Positions 11,222 to 24,757 are shown, counted from the stretch's first letter. The stretch is 64,000 nucleotides of DNA from Ilyonectria destructans (GCA_020740775.1 JAHEWK010000019.1:186001-250000); one strand, 5' to 3'. The notes: a model not told the origin generated them from the sequence alone. Made by a program: numbers and translations.

Positions 11222-14200
11222 GAATGCCACAGATGGAGATCTCTCCGCATCTTCCAAGCCAACGTCGGCAAGGACTCAGCATCGCACAACTGTACGCTAG
11301 CCCTTGCCGACCGAAGCGGATATAATATCGTCATACTCCAAGAGCCTTAGACCAGCACGCAGAATAACCGCTGCACGACAAAGAACCACAGGGCATATCG
11401 AACCTTCTCTCCTGTATCAACCTGGGAGGGAAATAGCATACGCCCGAGGGTTATAACCTATGTATCCCTCCGCAGCAAGCTTACAGCCGACCAGCTTAAG
11501 CCCATACCGTCCCGAGATATCCTTCTAATATAAGCTGGCAGCATCTCTTTTCTTAATATCTATCGTCAATCGGGTACAATAGAGACTCTTAATTTCCTAG
11601 ACAGCTGGAGAGTCCCGGGCCGATACCTTATCGCTGGAGACTTTAACACCTCGCATACACTCTGGCAGTCAGAGCCCCATCAGAACCAAGGGGCCCAGAT
11701 CGCAGCGTGGATTGAAGATAATAACCTAGCCGTCCTTAACCAGCCGAACCAACCGACTAATAAATACAATAACACAATCGACCTAGCAATTTCGAATATC
11801 CCTGCAGCAGAGGCTAGGGTGGAAGACTATCTGGCTACCAGCTCAGACCACTACACACTGAGTATCTCTCTCCCTACTCAGCTGTCCCCTCCAGAAGCTA
11901 ACTGAAGCCGGATTCGGATCTCGGACCCTAACGACCTAGCCCAGCTCGCCGAGGCCGTCTCGCTAGGGCAGGACTTCCTGCCCACAACCGCAACAACCAC
12001 CGACGAGCTAGACTTCCCAGCAGCCCAGCTGCTCGAGCTCTTACAGGATTCTATTAGAGCTATCGGCCAGAGCCCCCAGCAGAACGGGCGCTCTGCGCCG
12101 TAGTGGACTAAAGACTGCGCTAAGTCTCACGCACAATACCAAACAGCTAAGAGACAGGACCCTAGGGAGCAGGGGCCTGCTCTTCTAACTAAAGATGACT
12201 TCCGTAAGATCGTAAAGAAGGCAAAAAGCAACTTCTGGAGGGACATCATTAATAATGCAACTACGAACGCAGATATATTCCGTATCGCCGGGTGGGTCCG
12301 TACCCAAAGCGCCTTCCAGCCCCCGCCTCTTCAGGTCGGAGACGAGGTCTTTAAGACACAGGAGGATAAGGCAAACGCCCTACGCAAAGCTACGCTCAAG
12401 AGACTAGACGCTGGAGATGACATCGAGGACCCCTAGGCCCCGATGCCTAATACCCCTAATATTCCCTTTTCTACGTATATCTCAGCCGAGGAGGCAGAAG
12501 ACGTAACGACAAGGACCGGAAATACGTCCCCTGGCGCAGACAACGTAACTACAGCAATCATCCGGGCCTGCTGGCCGGTAATCGGCGAATACATCCAGTG
12601 GCTCTACGAGAGATACCTCTGCTTAGGGCACCACCCAAAGGCATTTAAAGGCGCGGAGGTCATCATGATCCCGAAGCCCGAAAAAAGGGACCTTTCCTCC
12701 CCGCGCGCTTGAAGACCAATCTCTCTATTATCCTGCCTTGGCAAGAGATTAGAGAGACTGATCGCCAGACGCCTTACCATTATTGCGATTAACCAACAGG
12801 TCCTATATAAGAACCAAGCTGGGGCCCTGACGAAGAGGTCCGCCGTAGACCTCATCGCCGCCTTAGTCCACGACATTAAAGCTGCCCTCGCGCGAGGGCT
12901 CGTCGCGACCCTTATTACAATGGACGTACAAGGCGCCTTTAATACAGTCCTCCGGAACCGACTTCTGCTACGCCTCCATCAGCAGGGCTGGCCTGACCCG
13001 CTGGTCCGCTGGGTGGCCTCCTTTATGTCCGACCGCACAGCCCGAGTCCATTTCCAGGATACAGTCACGCCCTTATCTGCTCTAAAATGCGGCCTCCCCC
13101 AGGGCTCGCCCGTCTCACCCATCCTTTTCCTACTCTACACAGAGCCAATCTACAAGATCCAGATTAATACGCCCCCATACCCTGGCTTCAATCAGGTTAC
13201 TACAATCCGCTACGGCTACGCAGATGACATCGGATCCCTCCACATCGGAGATTCGCTTCGCGAGACAACAGACGCAGCAGAAATTAATATCGAAGAGATA
13301 AGCTACTGGGGCTCTTATAATAAGGTCAGCTTCGACCCAGTAAAGACAGAGATAATGTATTTCTCGCGGAGACGAGAAGATAGCAGCCCGATAATCAAAT
13401 ACAAAGGTCAGACTAAGGCACCAGAGGAAGCCCTCTGCTGGCTGGGCGTCTGGCTGGATAAGAAGCTATTGTTTAAAACACACGTGGAGAAATGGGCGAT
13501 TAAGGCCCGAGCTACCGCCAACCTCCTGCGAGGACTTGCTAATACAGCCCGCGGCCCTCCCCCCGATAAGGTCCGCCTCGCCGTCACAGCCTGCATCCTC
13601 CCCGTTCTATTCTACGGGGCCGAAGCCTGGTACCCAGGAAAGACAGCGCCCTCTTTACGACCCCAAGGGAACCCTCAGGTCTCCACAAGGATCGATCACC
13701 TTATTGACCGCCTCAAAAGCGTCCTGCTCATCGGCATCCGCAGCATCCTTCCAACCTGGAGGACGACCCCGCTGGCAGCCCTCTACCGCGAGAGCGGTAT
13801 CCCGCCAGTTGAGCAGCTACTCGAAGCTATACGCCTACGACACGCAGCCCGGCTCCAATCCCTGGATCCAAGGCACCCCCTGACAGTTAGGGGCATCGTC
13901 CCAGCCCTCAGGCCGGGCCAGAAGCTGAGTTATAAGACCCGACTGCAAAGGACAACACAGCTCCTTCCGCCCTCCCCTCGGCCGGGCCTCCTCCAACGCC
14001 AATATAGACCCAGCCAACTACATATACAGCCAAAAGATAAGGCTGTCCCAGCCTTCCTTACCTGGATCGAGACCCTATCTACAAAAGATCTTATCGTTTA
14101 CTCAGACGGATCCCGATCGCAAGACGGGGCCGCGGGCTACGGATATGTCATTCATCGCAATAAACACTCAATCGGCGAGGGGCTAGCCCGGCTAGGCCCC

Positions 14201-14932
14201 GTCGAGGTGTTCGACGCAGAAGTAGCCGGAGCCCTAGCAGGCCTACGCCACGCAGCCGACCTGGCCCAGCGGGGCTCACATATTTATGTCTGTCTTGACA
14301 ATACATCTGCAGCAGCTGGCCTGCTAGGCCAGCCGTCGGAATCCTCACAGGCCCAGTTCCTGGAGTTCCAATTGATCGCACGAGCCCACGGGGCAACATC
14401 TGTGCGATGGTGCCCTGGCCATAAGGGTATCCCCGGAAACGAATAGGCCGACAAGCTGGCCAAAGCAGGAACAGAGCTGTCGGAACCACCCGGCGCAGCT
14501 CTATCTCTGGCTTTCAGCAGAAGGAAGGCTAAAGCCCTCCCCCGAAGCCTCTTTAAGAGCTGGTGGCAAGACAACGCCCCAGACTCATATCAACCCCTCG
14601 AGCTCAAAGCAACTGCTGCGTGCCCAGACGAATTGCGGCTTCCCCGGAAGACCCTCCGACATCTCTTAGCAGCTAGATCTGGCCACAGAGACTTTGCCTC
14701 ATACCACGAGAGATTTGCCCACGACGACTCACAGCCCGAGTGCTCGTACGGGCAGCGGAAATCACCCGACCACCCCTTCTATTGCCGGAAGATCGATCGT
14801 TAATATCGGATAAAGCTGGGGCTTTTTCCGAAGCTGACGATCAGCTGCGTAATAGGACAAGATTTCGGCGAGTTCGTCGCGATGATAGAGGCAACGCAAT
14901 TCTTCCAAGAAATCTGCCCCCATTATCGCTAG
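11222..14932 (+). pseudogene. LINE ORF2: APE endonuclease, reverse transcriptase, RNase H, inactivated
   Basis: One frame throughout, so decay is by nonsense only. Stops at 11348, 11531, 11903, 12101, 12434, 12710, 14444 and 14801; the natural end is the TAG at 14930. Endonuclease motifs: QANVGK, LQEP, NIYRQSG, AGDFNTSH, TIDLAIS, SSDHY. Reverse transcriptase: WRPISLLSCLGK-type motif (its Trp now TGA), LPQGSPVSPILF and the catalytic YGYADDIGSL near 13216-13245. RNase H: VYSDGSRSQDG, FDAEVAGALAGL and WCPGHKGIPGNE. A C-terminal CxC-H-C zinc finger follows near 14740-14790. The stretch 12920-14446 is open for 508 codons, so the RT and RNase H are nearly undamaged. Confidence 0.88.
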
Positions 14933-15390
14933 GATCTCTCCTAGAACCCCCGGAAGTTGCAGTGCCAGCCGCTTCAAGCCCCAGAACCCAATTTCACTCT
15001 TTTCCCTCTCTTTTGTCATTTTCTTCTCAGGCGCGGTCGCTGGGCTCGATCCACGATGCGTCGCGTGCTGCACAGCAGCCTCGAATGCGGTTTCCCCCTG
15101 GTTCCCTTAAAAATCGGATGACATTGCAGTCGTCGGGCTGCGCCCTGAATATCCGCTGACGGATGTCGGGCACGAAATAACAGGTCAAATAGGGCTGCTT
15201 AATTGTTAGATGGAAGAGGAAGAAGGATCGCAATCTCGGCTCGCGTAGAGGGATATTAGACCTATACGTGATCCGGACTGCGGGTCCGAGCCACAGGCCC
15301 GATGGGCCCGTGGCTCCGGCCCCGGGTCGGTCTTTGCAAGCTGCCGGCTCCGGCCGCAGCTAGCTACCCTGTACCTAGGTTTCTTTAGCT

Positions 15391-15726
15391 GTAGACTCCA
15401 GCCTAGTATGTCGTCTTGCCCATAAGGGATTCTATAGACTCTAGTGCCTTTTTTATCTAATTATTAAAGTCAGTAATAATAATATTAGGGGATTAAATAC
15501 TATATCAGTTAAGGAGTATATATATACTATTTATAAAGAACTGGAATTCTTTAAGCCTTTTATTATTAATTAATCTGAATACAGTATTAAAGGCAGTATC
15601 TAAATAGATCTATTCTATAACTTAAAAGAGGAATAACTTAAAGCAGTTTATATTATATATATTATTGAAACTAATAACCTTAGGGAAATACTTCTATATC
15701 TGGATATAGTAAGAAAATATTTAAAC
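15391..15726. other. AT-rich, RIP-like tract, identity unknown
   Basis: Abrupt change to AT-rich, TpA-rich sequence with stops in all frames. Together with 16288-16714 and 25689-26820 it appears to be one old repeat into which the solo LTRs inserted. I recognise no protein in it. Confidence 0.5.
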
Positions 15727-16282
15727 TGTTAGAGGTTATAAGGCAGTGGAATAAAGTAATATTATTATAAAAGAGATATCCTAATAAAGGATATAAGGTT
15801 AAGGGGTATATAAAGATAAAAGGTAGATAGTATAAGATAGTATAAGATAGTGTATTAATAGTGTATAATATTATGATACTTTTTATATTATAAGTCTGGA
15901 ATTACCCAGTGGGTCTTAGCCTTTTTATAGACAATTTACTTAAAATCCAGCTATTATATTAAAATAATAGGTATACTATTAGAAAGCCCTAAATTCCAGC
16001 TTTCTTATAGTATTGTATCTGTCCTTATAGGTACTTTCCTTATTAAGTAATATTAATTCCAAATAGTGTATACTTTAAAATTAACTGATTTTAAAGTGCG
16101 GATAGATTAATAAGCCGATTCGGGCTGATTAGTTATACAGTATGAATATCAGTAATAATACTGTATTTTAGTATCTTCTTATAAGAATTTTTATAGGATT
16201 TTTAAGCTATATTTTAAAGCTTAAAGCTTAAAGCTTAATCTTATAAAGAAGTTATAAAGTTATATATTTATAGACTTTAATA
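15727..16282. repeat. Solo LTR, copy A (556 bp), TSD TAAAC
   Basis: Starts TGTTAGAGG and ends ACTTTAATA (the terminal CA appears as TA, as RIP would give). Flanked on both sides by the 5-bp direct repeat TAAAC (15722-15726 and 16283-16287). The same sequence recurs as copy B (16715-16742 joined to 25152-25683) with its own different target duplication, so each copy integrated separately and then lost its internal region by LTR recombination. It contains a triple AAAGCTT-type repeat near the 3' end. The orientation of the parent element cannot be told from an LTR alone. Confidence 0.85.
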
Positions 16283-16714
16283 TAAACTAACTTTATTAGG
16301 CAGTTAGGTTTATCTTTAGCCTATTTAGTAATATAAAGAATCTCCTTATTATTAAATAACTTAATTAATATAGCTATAAAGCTATAGCTACTTAAATTCT
16401 CTCTATTAATTAGAGCTCTAATATTATAGATATCTCTCTAGGTATAAACTGAATTTAAAAAGTAATTTTAAACTATACTATTAATATCTTATATATAAAT
16501 ATCAATCTATTAATTAAAGAACTAAATAGTTACTTTAATAGAGCTAGTAAGTTATTAATAAACTAAATAGATAGCAGTATCGGTATTAAGACTATAGTTA
16601 TAGTAGTAGTATTCTATATTTAAAAAGTACTATAGAGTCTACTGGAAGCTATTTTCTAGTAGGACCTCAGTAATAATTTTCTATAGGCATCCTAACTTTT
16701 AAGACTTTTATTTC
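16283..16714. other. AT-rich, RIP-like relic between the two solo LTRs
   Basis: Unidentified degenerate sequence continuing the host repeat of solo LTR A. No protein similarity recognised in either strand. Confidence 0.45.
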
Positions 16715-16742
16715 TATTAGAGGTTATAAGGCAGTAGAATAA

Positions 16743-17136
16743 TGTTATGGCTCAGGTTGAGACCAGGCGGTTGTAACCGGCAGAACTATAACAGTATCCA
16801 CTTTTTCCTCCCTATTGGCCTAAAGGCCTATACATAATGGACTAGTATCAGTACTCCACTTGTAACTCTTATTAATAAGACCGACAGTCTTATTAATGAG
16901 CCTTATAAAGGCACCACTAAGACTACATAAGGTATTTAGTATATAGATACAGTTATTTAGCACTTTTATAGGGATAGCCTTACTAGCTATTAATATACTT
17001 AGTTATATTAAATCTACTATTCTACTATTATCAGACTGTAATCTATATTGCTTATTATAACGTTCTGATCTACTTGATTATAAATACTACGCTACTGGAC
17101 CTACTCTATACCCCTAGGTTAGATCTGACCGTTATA
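16743..17136 (+). repeat. 5' LTR of chromovirus copy 1 (394 bp)
   Basis: Begins TGTTATGGCTCAGG and ends CCGTTATA, the RIP form of CCGTTACA seen in the 3' LTR. Same length as its partner at 24758-25151. Contains the motif GACCAGGCGGTT also present in the LTRs of copy 2. Confidence 0.9.
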
Positions 17137-17200
17137 TGTTAATAGCTCTTATTTAGTATATTACTATATTAACCTAAGTAATATCTCGGACAAGCTAAAG

Positions 17201-20200
17201 ATAGCTTCTATAACCCTAAGCATCTTATTTGGAACTGGAAAAAATCCTATTACTCTACCTAAGGTTAACTCTATTGATAACGTTAATATAGAAAAATCTG
17301 AATCTAACTCCAATAATAAAGAGGTTACTTAGAAAGATCTTAAGAAACTCTAAAAGTAAAATAATTACCTTAAAGCCAAGCTTAATAAGCTTGCTGATAT
17401 TGCCGACAAAAAAGATAAGGAAAAAGATAACAAAATCAACTAACTACTAAAGAAAATAAATCAGCTTGTAGATTACAATAAGCAACTTAATAGAGACCTT
17501 ATCCAATAAGAGTCACTCTACTGCAACTATATTATCCACCTTAACTCTCTTACGGTAAAAGGAAGAGATACAGGAGAAATCCTCAAACTAAAACAACCCA
17601 AACTATTCAATAGAGCAGCCACCAGTCTCTAAGGATTCCTTACGCAAGTCAGAGCATTCTAAAGCTACTACCCTATACAGTTTACTGAAGAAGAAGCTAA
17701 AGTCTGTTATACTATAGGGCTTCTTAAAGAAAAAGCATTCTAATAGTTTGAACCAGTTATAAGAGACTACCTTAACAATCCTTATTATATATAAAAGGAT
17801 AAAACTAGAACTATCTATACCAGCTATAAAATATTTAAGAAAGAACTTTAAGATGTATTTAGCCTTATTAATAAAAAACAAGCAGCAGAAATATAACTTT
17901 AGAAACTCTCTTAAAAAGCCTTAGTATCTAGCTATACAGCTGAATTCTGCAATAGCGCCTTATACCTAAACTGAAGAGAAGAAGCATATATAGCAGCCTA
18001 CTACAGAGGGCTTAAATTAGAGGTTAAAGACGTAATAGTCGGGCGCAAGCCAACTATATTTAACATCCTTATTACCCTCTCTATAGAAATTAATAACTAA
18101 TAGTTCGAAAGACAATAAGAAAAGAAGACTAAAAAGTCAGAAGGGATAACCTATATACCGTCTTAAAAAGGCAAAAGGAATAACGCTAACTACAGTAAGA
18201 AATAATAAGATAATACCTCCTACAGAATAATACTAGAATCTATAGAATTAGAAGCTATATAGAAGGACTATTTGAAGGTTAAGTACTGGAACTGCAGAAA
18301 GATAGGCCACTTTAAAAGCAAATATCACGCCCCAAAATCCAACTAAAAGCATAAGCCTATACCGGAAGGTAAGTATATACAATTTACTAACTACCAGCAC
18401 TCTAATAATAACAAACTCCAAACTGCTATTTAATTTAAGACTATTGCTATAACCTGAAGCAGTTATAATAGAGGGTTCAATAGAGCCCATAAGAATAATA
18501 TAAACTGGAAAGAAGAATACCTTAACGGCATACTCATCCTTAAACTATATATCTAAAGAACCACCAAAATAATTAAAGATAATACAGCAGAGAAGGCACA
18601 AAAACAAGCTGTATAGCACAGAAAAATAGACACCAAAAGGAAGAATAAGTAAGATACCAGGCTAGAAAAGAAAAGATAAAGTTACCAGAGGAATAAGCCC
18701 ATCTGGAAACCAGTCCCGGAAGATCACAATACCACCCCAAACACCCTCAACAAAACATCCCGCACTATAGCCATAGTATAAAGGGGAGATACTATCCCAG
18801 ATAGACAGCCCAGACCTATTATACCACCCCCAACTAATAGGGAAAGAGAAGTAAAGATATTCAGGAAGTAAGAAGAAAAGGATGAGCTCCGCCGACGCTA
18901 CTACACCAGGGAAGAAGGTACCCCCTGGGTATATACAGGACAAGAAACAAGACTAGTAAGGAAGCTAGAACTTATAGTAGCCGACTAGAATATTATTGCC
19001 CCTACTGGTAAGTACTCAGAAATAGAGGACGAATAAGACTCTAGACCCAGCCATAAAGGATACTGAAAGTATAATAACCTTAGGAACTGGATGTAGAAAA
19101 ACCCTATAGAGATATATAACAACCTCGTAAATAAACGATAAACACCTACTGCAACTAACCCTATCTATATCTGCGCCTATAATATGCTATTAGGCTGCAA
19201 TCTACACTATATAACCCCAAAGGAACGAGAAGATAATAACCTAAGGATAGCAGTAGTACACCCTAACTATAAGGAAATCTTATAGGCATTATATATTATC
19301 TATAAATGCCCGACACATAAAGAAGATAAAATCTATTATAACTATTTTTCTATACGAACTAATAATATATCTATTTAGAACCTATACTTACGGGACGAAC
19401 TTAAGTACTTTTAAGTTACTAAATAGTATACAGAAATAGATATTATATAACTGGAAGATAAGAAAGACCTTTTTCTATTAGAATATATAAACCCAAATAG
19501 CACTATTAAAGACTGCAAAACTGAAGAATACTATATATATAAACAACAGAAGATAAGAGAATAGTATAAATATAAAGAAGAAGACATCCTTAAATATATT
19601 GCCACAAAAGCACTAAGATATAATAAACCAGACTGTATAGAATACAGCTGGAAAAATCGAGACGAATTCCAATATATTAAGTTCTTAATCTACTGGAACT
19701 ACAACTTCTCAAATTACTAAGGAATAAGCAGTCTTAATTAAGCCTAGAAAAGCAAGATAGAAGATTGGGAATACAGAGGGATAACCTCTAAATATAATAA
19801 TAAAGAACCCATCTGGAATACCTAACCTTACTCAGCATAAAATACAATAACCTGCAATAAGCCCAGATGCCCTAAGTATAGTATAAAGGCGCAAGAAATT
19901 AATATATATATCAGACGGATATATAATAAGGGATTCAACTTCCTAACTCAAACCGGAATAAATTAAGCGGACTAAGCCTGGTACTGATAGATTAGAAATA
20001 GCTATAATAAATATTCCAAGATAGGACATTCAGCTGATAGCTGCCCTATAAAAAACGATACATACCATCTGTAGAGGAGCAACAGACGGGCGATACCTAT
20101 AAGGAAGAACTACCTTCAATAAAAGCTCTATATATAACAGAATTAATAAAAAAAAGAAAAATACTTAAGTTATAAGTATAAGTTAAGGGAGTATAGCTTA

Positions 20201-23200
20201 TTGTACTGGTAGATAGTAGAGCTAAAGCTGTATATATCGACCTATTAGTAGTTAATAGGCTAAGGCTACTATAGAAAGATAAAAAGAACCTCTATACAGT
20301 ATATAACCTTAAAGGTAATAACTTTAAATATAATAATAGATAGATAACTTAATAGGTTAATTACCTAAAGATATTTATTGATGGATAAAATTAAGGAGTT
20401 ACCCTTAATATTATACTAATAAAGTACTATAATATTATTCTTAGGTACCTATAGCTAATAAAATACAACTTACAGTTTAACTGGAGAACTAGCCAGATAT
20501 TTATTAATTATAATAATATACTCTCTAGTAAAGATAAAAGTAACTTAGAAGATAAGAGATCTCCAATCCCAACTTCTGAAGACAGTAAGAGTAAGGATTT
20601 ACATAAGGATATAATAGATACCTTAGCACTACCAAAAGAAATACAATATAAATACCAGAAAGATAAGAAAATATAACTCTAAAGAATAATTAGATATCTT
20701 TAATAACAGTTTATATAGATAAATAAGAACCTTAAGGATTATAAGAAAATACCTAAAGAAGAATAACTTAAGAATATACCAGTATAGTACTATATCTATA
20801 AAAAACTCTTTACAGAAGAACTTAAGATAGAACTACCTAAATTCAGTTAATAGGACTATAAAATTATACTGAAAGATAGAATAACACCTATATTTCATAA
20901 AATCTTCAACCTCAACAAAATGCAACTCGATATACTTAAAGAATATATTAAAGATATACTACAGAAAGAATATATCAGGATCTCCAAGTTATCAGCCGGA
21001 TATCCAGTTATATTTATTTCTAAAAAGAATAGCAAGCTCCAACTTATTATGGATTACTGACGATTAAACGATATTATACTTAAAGATTAAACTCTATTAC
21101 CTCTTATTATAGAGCTTAAGGACTGACTCTATAGTAAGAAGGTATTTACAGCACTAAATCTAAAGGGAGTATATAATCTTATCTATATTAAGAAAGGATA
21201 TAAATGGAAAACTGCCTTTTAAACTAAATTCGGACTTTATAAATATCTTATTATACTCTTTAGACTTATAAATATACCAGCTATATTTCAACAAATAATT
21301 AATAATATACTATATGAGTATCTGGATATATTTATTATATACTACCTAGATAATATTCTAATCTTCTCCAACTCAGAAGAAGAATATATAGAATATATCT
21401 ATAAGGTACTATAAGTACTTTAAGATATAAACCTACTGGTTGAACTAAAGAAGAGCAACTTCTATACTTCTAAAGTGGAGTTTCTTAGATATATTATCTT
21501 ATATAATAAAATCAGAATAAATCTAAAGAAAATTGCTGCAGTTAGTAAATAGCTGAAACTAATAAATATTAAAGAAATATAATTATTCCTTAGATTTACT
21601 AACTACTACTGAAGGTTCCTTAAAGACTTTAGTAGCTATACTATACTACTTACTGAACTTACTAGAAAAGGAGTAAACTTCAGATAGGATACTGCTGCAG
21701 AAAAAGTATTCAATACTATTAAGAACCTTATTTTAAGCGAATCTATATTAGCTACCTTTAACCCTAAATAAGAAATCAAACTTAAGACGGACTTATCGAA
21801 CTTTATATAAGGTGCTTAAATTAGTTAAAGGGATAATAACGGACTGTTATACTCTATTGCTTTCTTCTCTTATAAAATATATAGTGCTAAACTTAACTAC
21901 TCTATCTATAATAAAGAATTCCTTATAATTATTAACTTATTTAAGGAATTCTAATACTACCTCCTAGGAAGTAAATATAAGATTAAGGTCTATATGGACC
22001 ATAAGAATATTATATACTTTATAACCACCTAGGAACTTAGTGGATAATAACTACAATATGCTAAATACCTCTTAGAATTTAACTATATAATTATCTACAG
22101 AAAAGGATTAGAAAATAGATAAGCCAATACTATCAGTTGATAATGCGACTTTAATACCGGCAAAACTAAGATTAATAAACAACTTCTATACTTTATGCCC
22201 GAAGGATATCTTAAATAGAAGTTTATTGTAATAGCAACCCAGATATAGATACCGGAAGAATTAATAAAGCTCCTTATACGACCCAAATAGAGCTTTGAGG
22301 ATTGGATATATAATACTAACTCTAGACCACAGAAAATCCAGTAGTATAACGGAAAAATCGTGCCTACAGAATTATAATGGTTACATATAATATCCTACTA
22401 TTATAGAGGAAATCACTATAGAAACCCCTAGTTATTAGTAAGAAAGCTCAACCAGTACTTCTATAGAAACATTATAGATATATATATAAGCTATATAGAA
22501 ACATATAAGAAATACCCATAATATATCCTCAGAAAATACATATATATATATAAAGGAGGAATAAAATATAAAGATTGTAAATCCAGCTAACTAAAATAAC
22601 CGGAATACTATAAGTTCAACTGAGTAATAGGAATACCACACTGGACCCTTATAGCAATATATATAGTGGAACGAGAAAACCTACTGCTCAAATAAATCCA
22701 GAAGTATAACAGCATACTACCTAAAGAAGAACGTATAAATAAATAATAGATTCCTAAAGAACTATAGCACCAGCTTATATGAGAAATTCATGAATACCTA
22801 TTATATAGACATCAGAAAGTTAATAAAACCCTTAAATAAGTCAGAACGATATACTAATTTCCTAAGATAAAGAAAGTTATATAAGAAGTTACTAAATAGT
22901 ACCTACTTTACGATAAAACTAAGGCCTAATGCTATAAACTATATAGAAAACTGTAACCCCTACTAGTCGCTAAGTAACTATAGGACTCTATTACTATAGA
23001 TTTTGTTACTAAATTACCCCTATTAGAAGACCCTGCAACTGAAGTTATATACGACAGCATTCTTATTATTATAGATAGACTTATGAAATTTTCCTATTTT
23101 ATACCCTACTAGAAGTTAATAGATATAGAGCAGTTTGCCTATATCTTCCTGAGATATATCGTTAGTATTTATAGGCTACCCTTAGAGATTCTCTCTAATA

Positions 23201-24030
23201 GAGGACCCCTATTTGTTTTTAAGTTTTAGTAAATACTAATAGACTACTTGGGATTAAACTACTGACTCTTAATAGCTTTCTGACTATAGACTGACAGTTA
23301 GATAGAATAAATAAACTAAATACTGGAATAGTACCTTTAATACTATATTAACTATAAATAGAATGACTGGGTTGAGAAGCTTCTAACTGTACAGCTAAGC
23401 TATAATATATCTGTATATAAAAGTATAAAGCTTACTTTAGTATATACTAACTTTAGATTTACCCCTGATGCCTATAGAATAAGCCGAGACAGATTAATTA
23501 TCCCTAAAGCTATTCTTATAATAGAAAACCTAAAAAATCTATATAAAGAAATAAAGACTGAACTTGAATTTGTTAGAAACCAGATAAGAAAATATTACGA
23601 CAAAAAATAGATAAAGGGACTATCCTTCCAGAAGGGAGATATAGTCCTTCTCGCTATAAAAAACATTAAAATAAAATGACAAAATAAAAAACTGGACTAT
23701 AAATATATTAGCCCCTATAAAATTCTCGAAAAAATCTCAGAAAATAACTACTATTTAGACTTATTACTAAAAGTCAGACTCCACCCTATCTTCTATATCT
23801 TACTCCTTAAGAGTATAGAAGGCAATATTATAGCTAAGTATAGCAACAAATATAAAATAGAGGTTAAAGAATTAAAGGAATATAAAGTTAAGAAGATTCT
23901 CAAGACATATAAAGTTAATAATAAAACTGAGTACCTTATTAAATAGAAAAACTACCCAAAGAGCAATAACCAATAGAAACCAGCTAAAAACCTTACCTAT
24001 ATACAACACCTTCTAAAGAACTTCCATTAA
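17201..24030 (+). pseudogene. gag-pol region of chromovirus copy 1, inactivated
   Basis: Coding remnant in the order: Gag (around 17201-18500, with a zinc knuckle near 18280-18335 in which cysteine codons have become TAT/TAC); aspartic protease near 20200 (a DSxA-like site); reverse transcriptase about 20880-21400 with YYLDNIL in place of YLDDIL; RNase H about 21700-22100; integrase about 22750-23600 (zinc-binding region, then the DDE core beginning TIDFVTKLP near 22990); chromodomain about 23870-24000 (VKKILKTYKVNNKTEYLIK, with both conserved Trp codons now TAG). The probable gag start codon reads ATA at 17201 where ATG is expected. Dozens of stops; not functional. Confidence 0.88.
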
Positions 24031-24400
24031 TAGTACTAAAAGCAGATAAAAAAAGGTCGCTAAAGTTAAAAGAACTCCAGTCAATAAGGTCAGAATAAAC
24101 TAAAGACTGCATATCAATCACAGCTTTTAAATCCGCACACTCTACTATATCCAACTTATCTAAAGAGCAAGCACCATAACGGACTAGCTCCTCACCATAA
24201 GAGATCACTTAGTTATACTGCTTCTACAGGCAAGCCAACCGATTCAGACTATCCGCAATCTCCTTCTGTATAATTTCGAATACTTTACGAGACTTTAAAA
24301 GGGCTTCCTCAGTAGCCTCCTCCTTATGCTTAATACAATACTTCTCTATAATAATTCAGATTGCTACCTAACTGTTAGCCTGAAGATATAGAAGTATACA
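23993..24400 (-). pseudogene. Antisense accessory ORF of chromovirus copy 1 (coiled-coil-like)
   Basis: On the minus strand, between the chromodomain and the 3' LTR, a frame with Lys/Glu-rich heptad-like sequence runs from about 24400 to the stop at 23993. The last 71 codons (24208-23993) are fully open; further upstream the same frame continues with stops of CAA/CAG/TGG type. It contains MQSLVYSDLIDWSS, matching LQSLVYADIINWSS in the equivalent place in copy 2, and both end in (V/I)(V/I)YR. Its 3' end overlaps the end of pol by about 37 bp, tail to tail. Function unknown; it is not a recognised Gag, Pol or Env product. The N-terminus is not defined. Confidence 0.6.
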
Positions 24401-24757
24401 CAACACCCAATACCTACTAACTACTACGGAAATCCCCGATATATTATAAGCTCGACCTCGACGGATATACTCTAAATAACAGTTTAATATTATTACAACA
24501 CGACACCGAAACCCCTTCGACGAATAGAATAAGTAAGATATACTGTTATAACTAAACTCTTCGATAAGTAAGATTTAGGCGTAGCGAGACTCAGTAGAAC
24601 TCTTCTTCTTAACGGATAGTTTTTTAGAAATACGGCTGGATATTATATCAGTATTTCGAGAGGAATAAGGAGCAAGGTTATAGATAAACTAACGTCCTTG
24701 GGGGCTACGGTTTTATATATAGATCTTGAGGATAAGACTATTAGAGGGGAGATATTA

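Larger units (their letters stand above)
9594..15390 (+). mobile_element. Non-LTR retrotransposon (LINE, Tad1-like), decayed
   Basis: Nearly complete LINE with ORF1 (Gag-like, zinc knuckles) and ORF2 (APE endonuclease, reverse transcriptase, RNase H, C-terminal zinc finger). GC content is normal for the host, unlike the AT-rich block that follows, yet stops of the CAA/CAG to TAA/TAG and TGG/CGA to TGA type are scattered through both ORFs with no frameshift. RIP therefore appears light here. The RNase H domain downstream of RT and the ORF1 zinc knuckles fit the fungal Tad1 clade. Ends are approximate: the left is set at the ORF1 start, the right at the GC-rich 3' tail before the AT-rich tract at about 15.4 kb. 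Confidence 0.85.

Noticed and set aside
10227..11257. Long minus-strand open frames opposite the LINE ORF1
   Set aside because: They are shadows of GC-rich coding sequence on the plus strand and resemble no protein.
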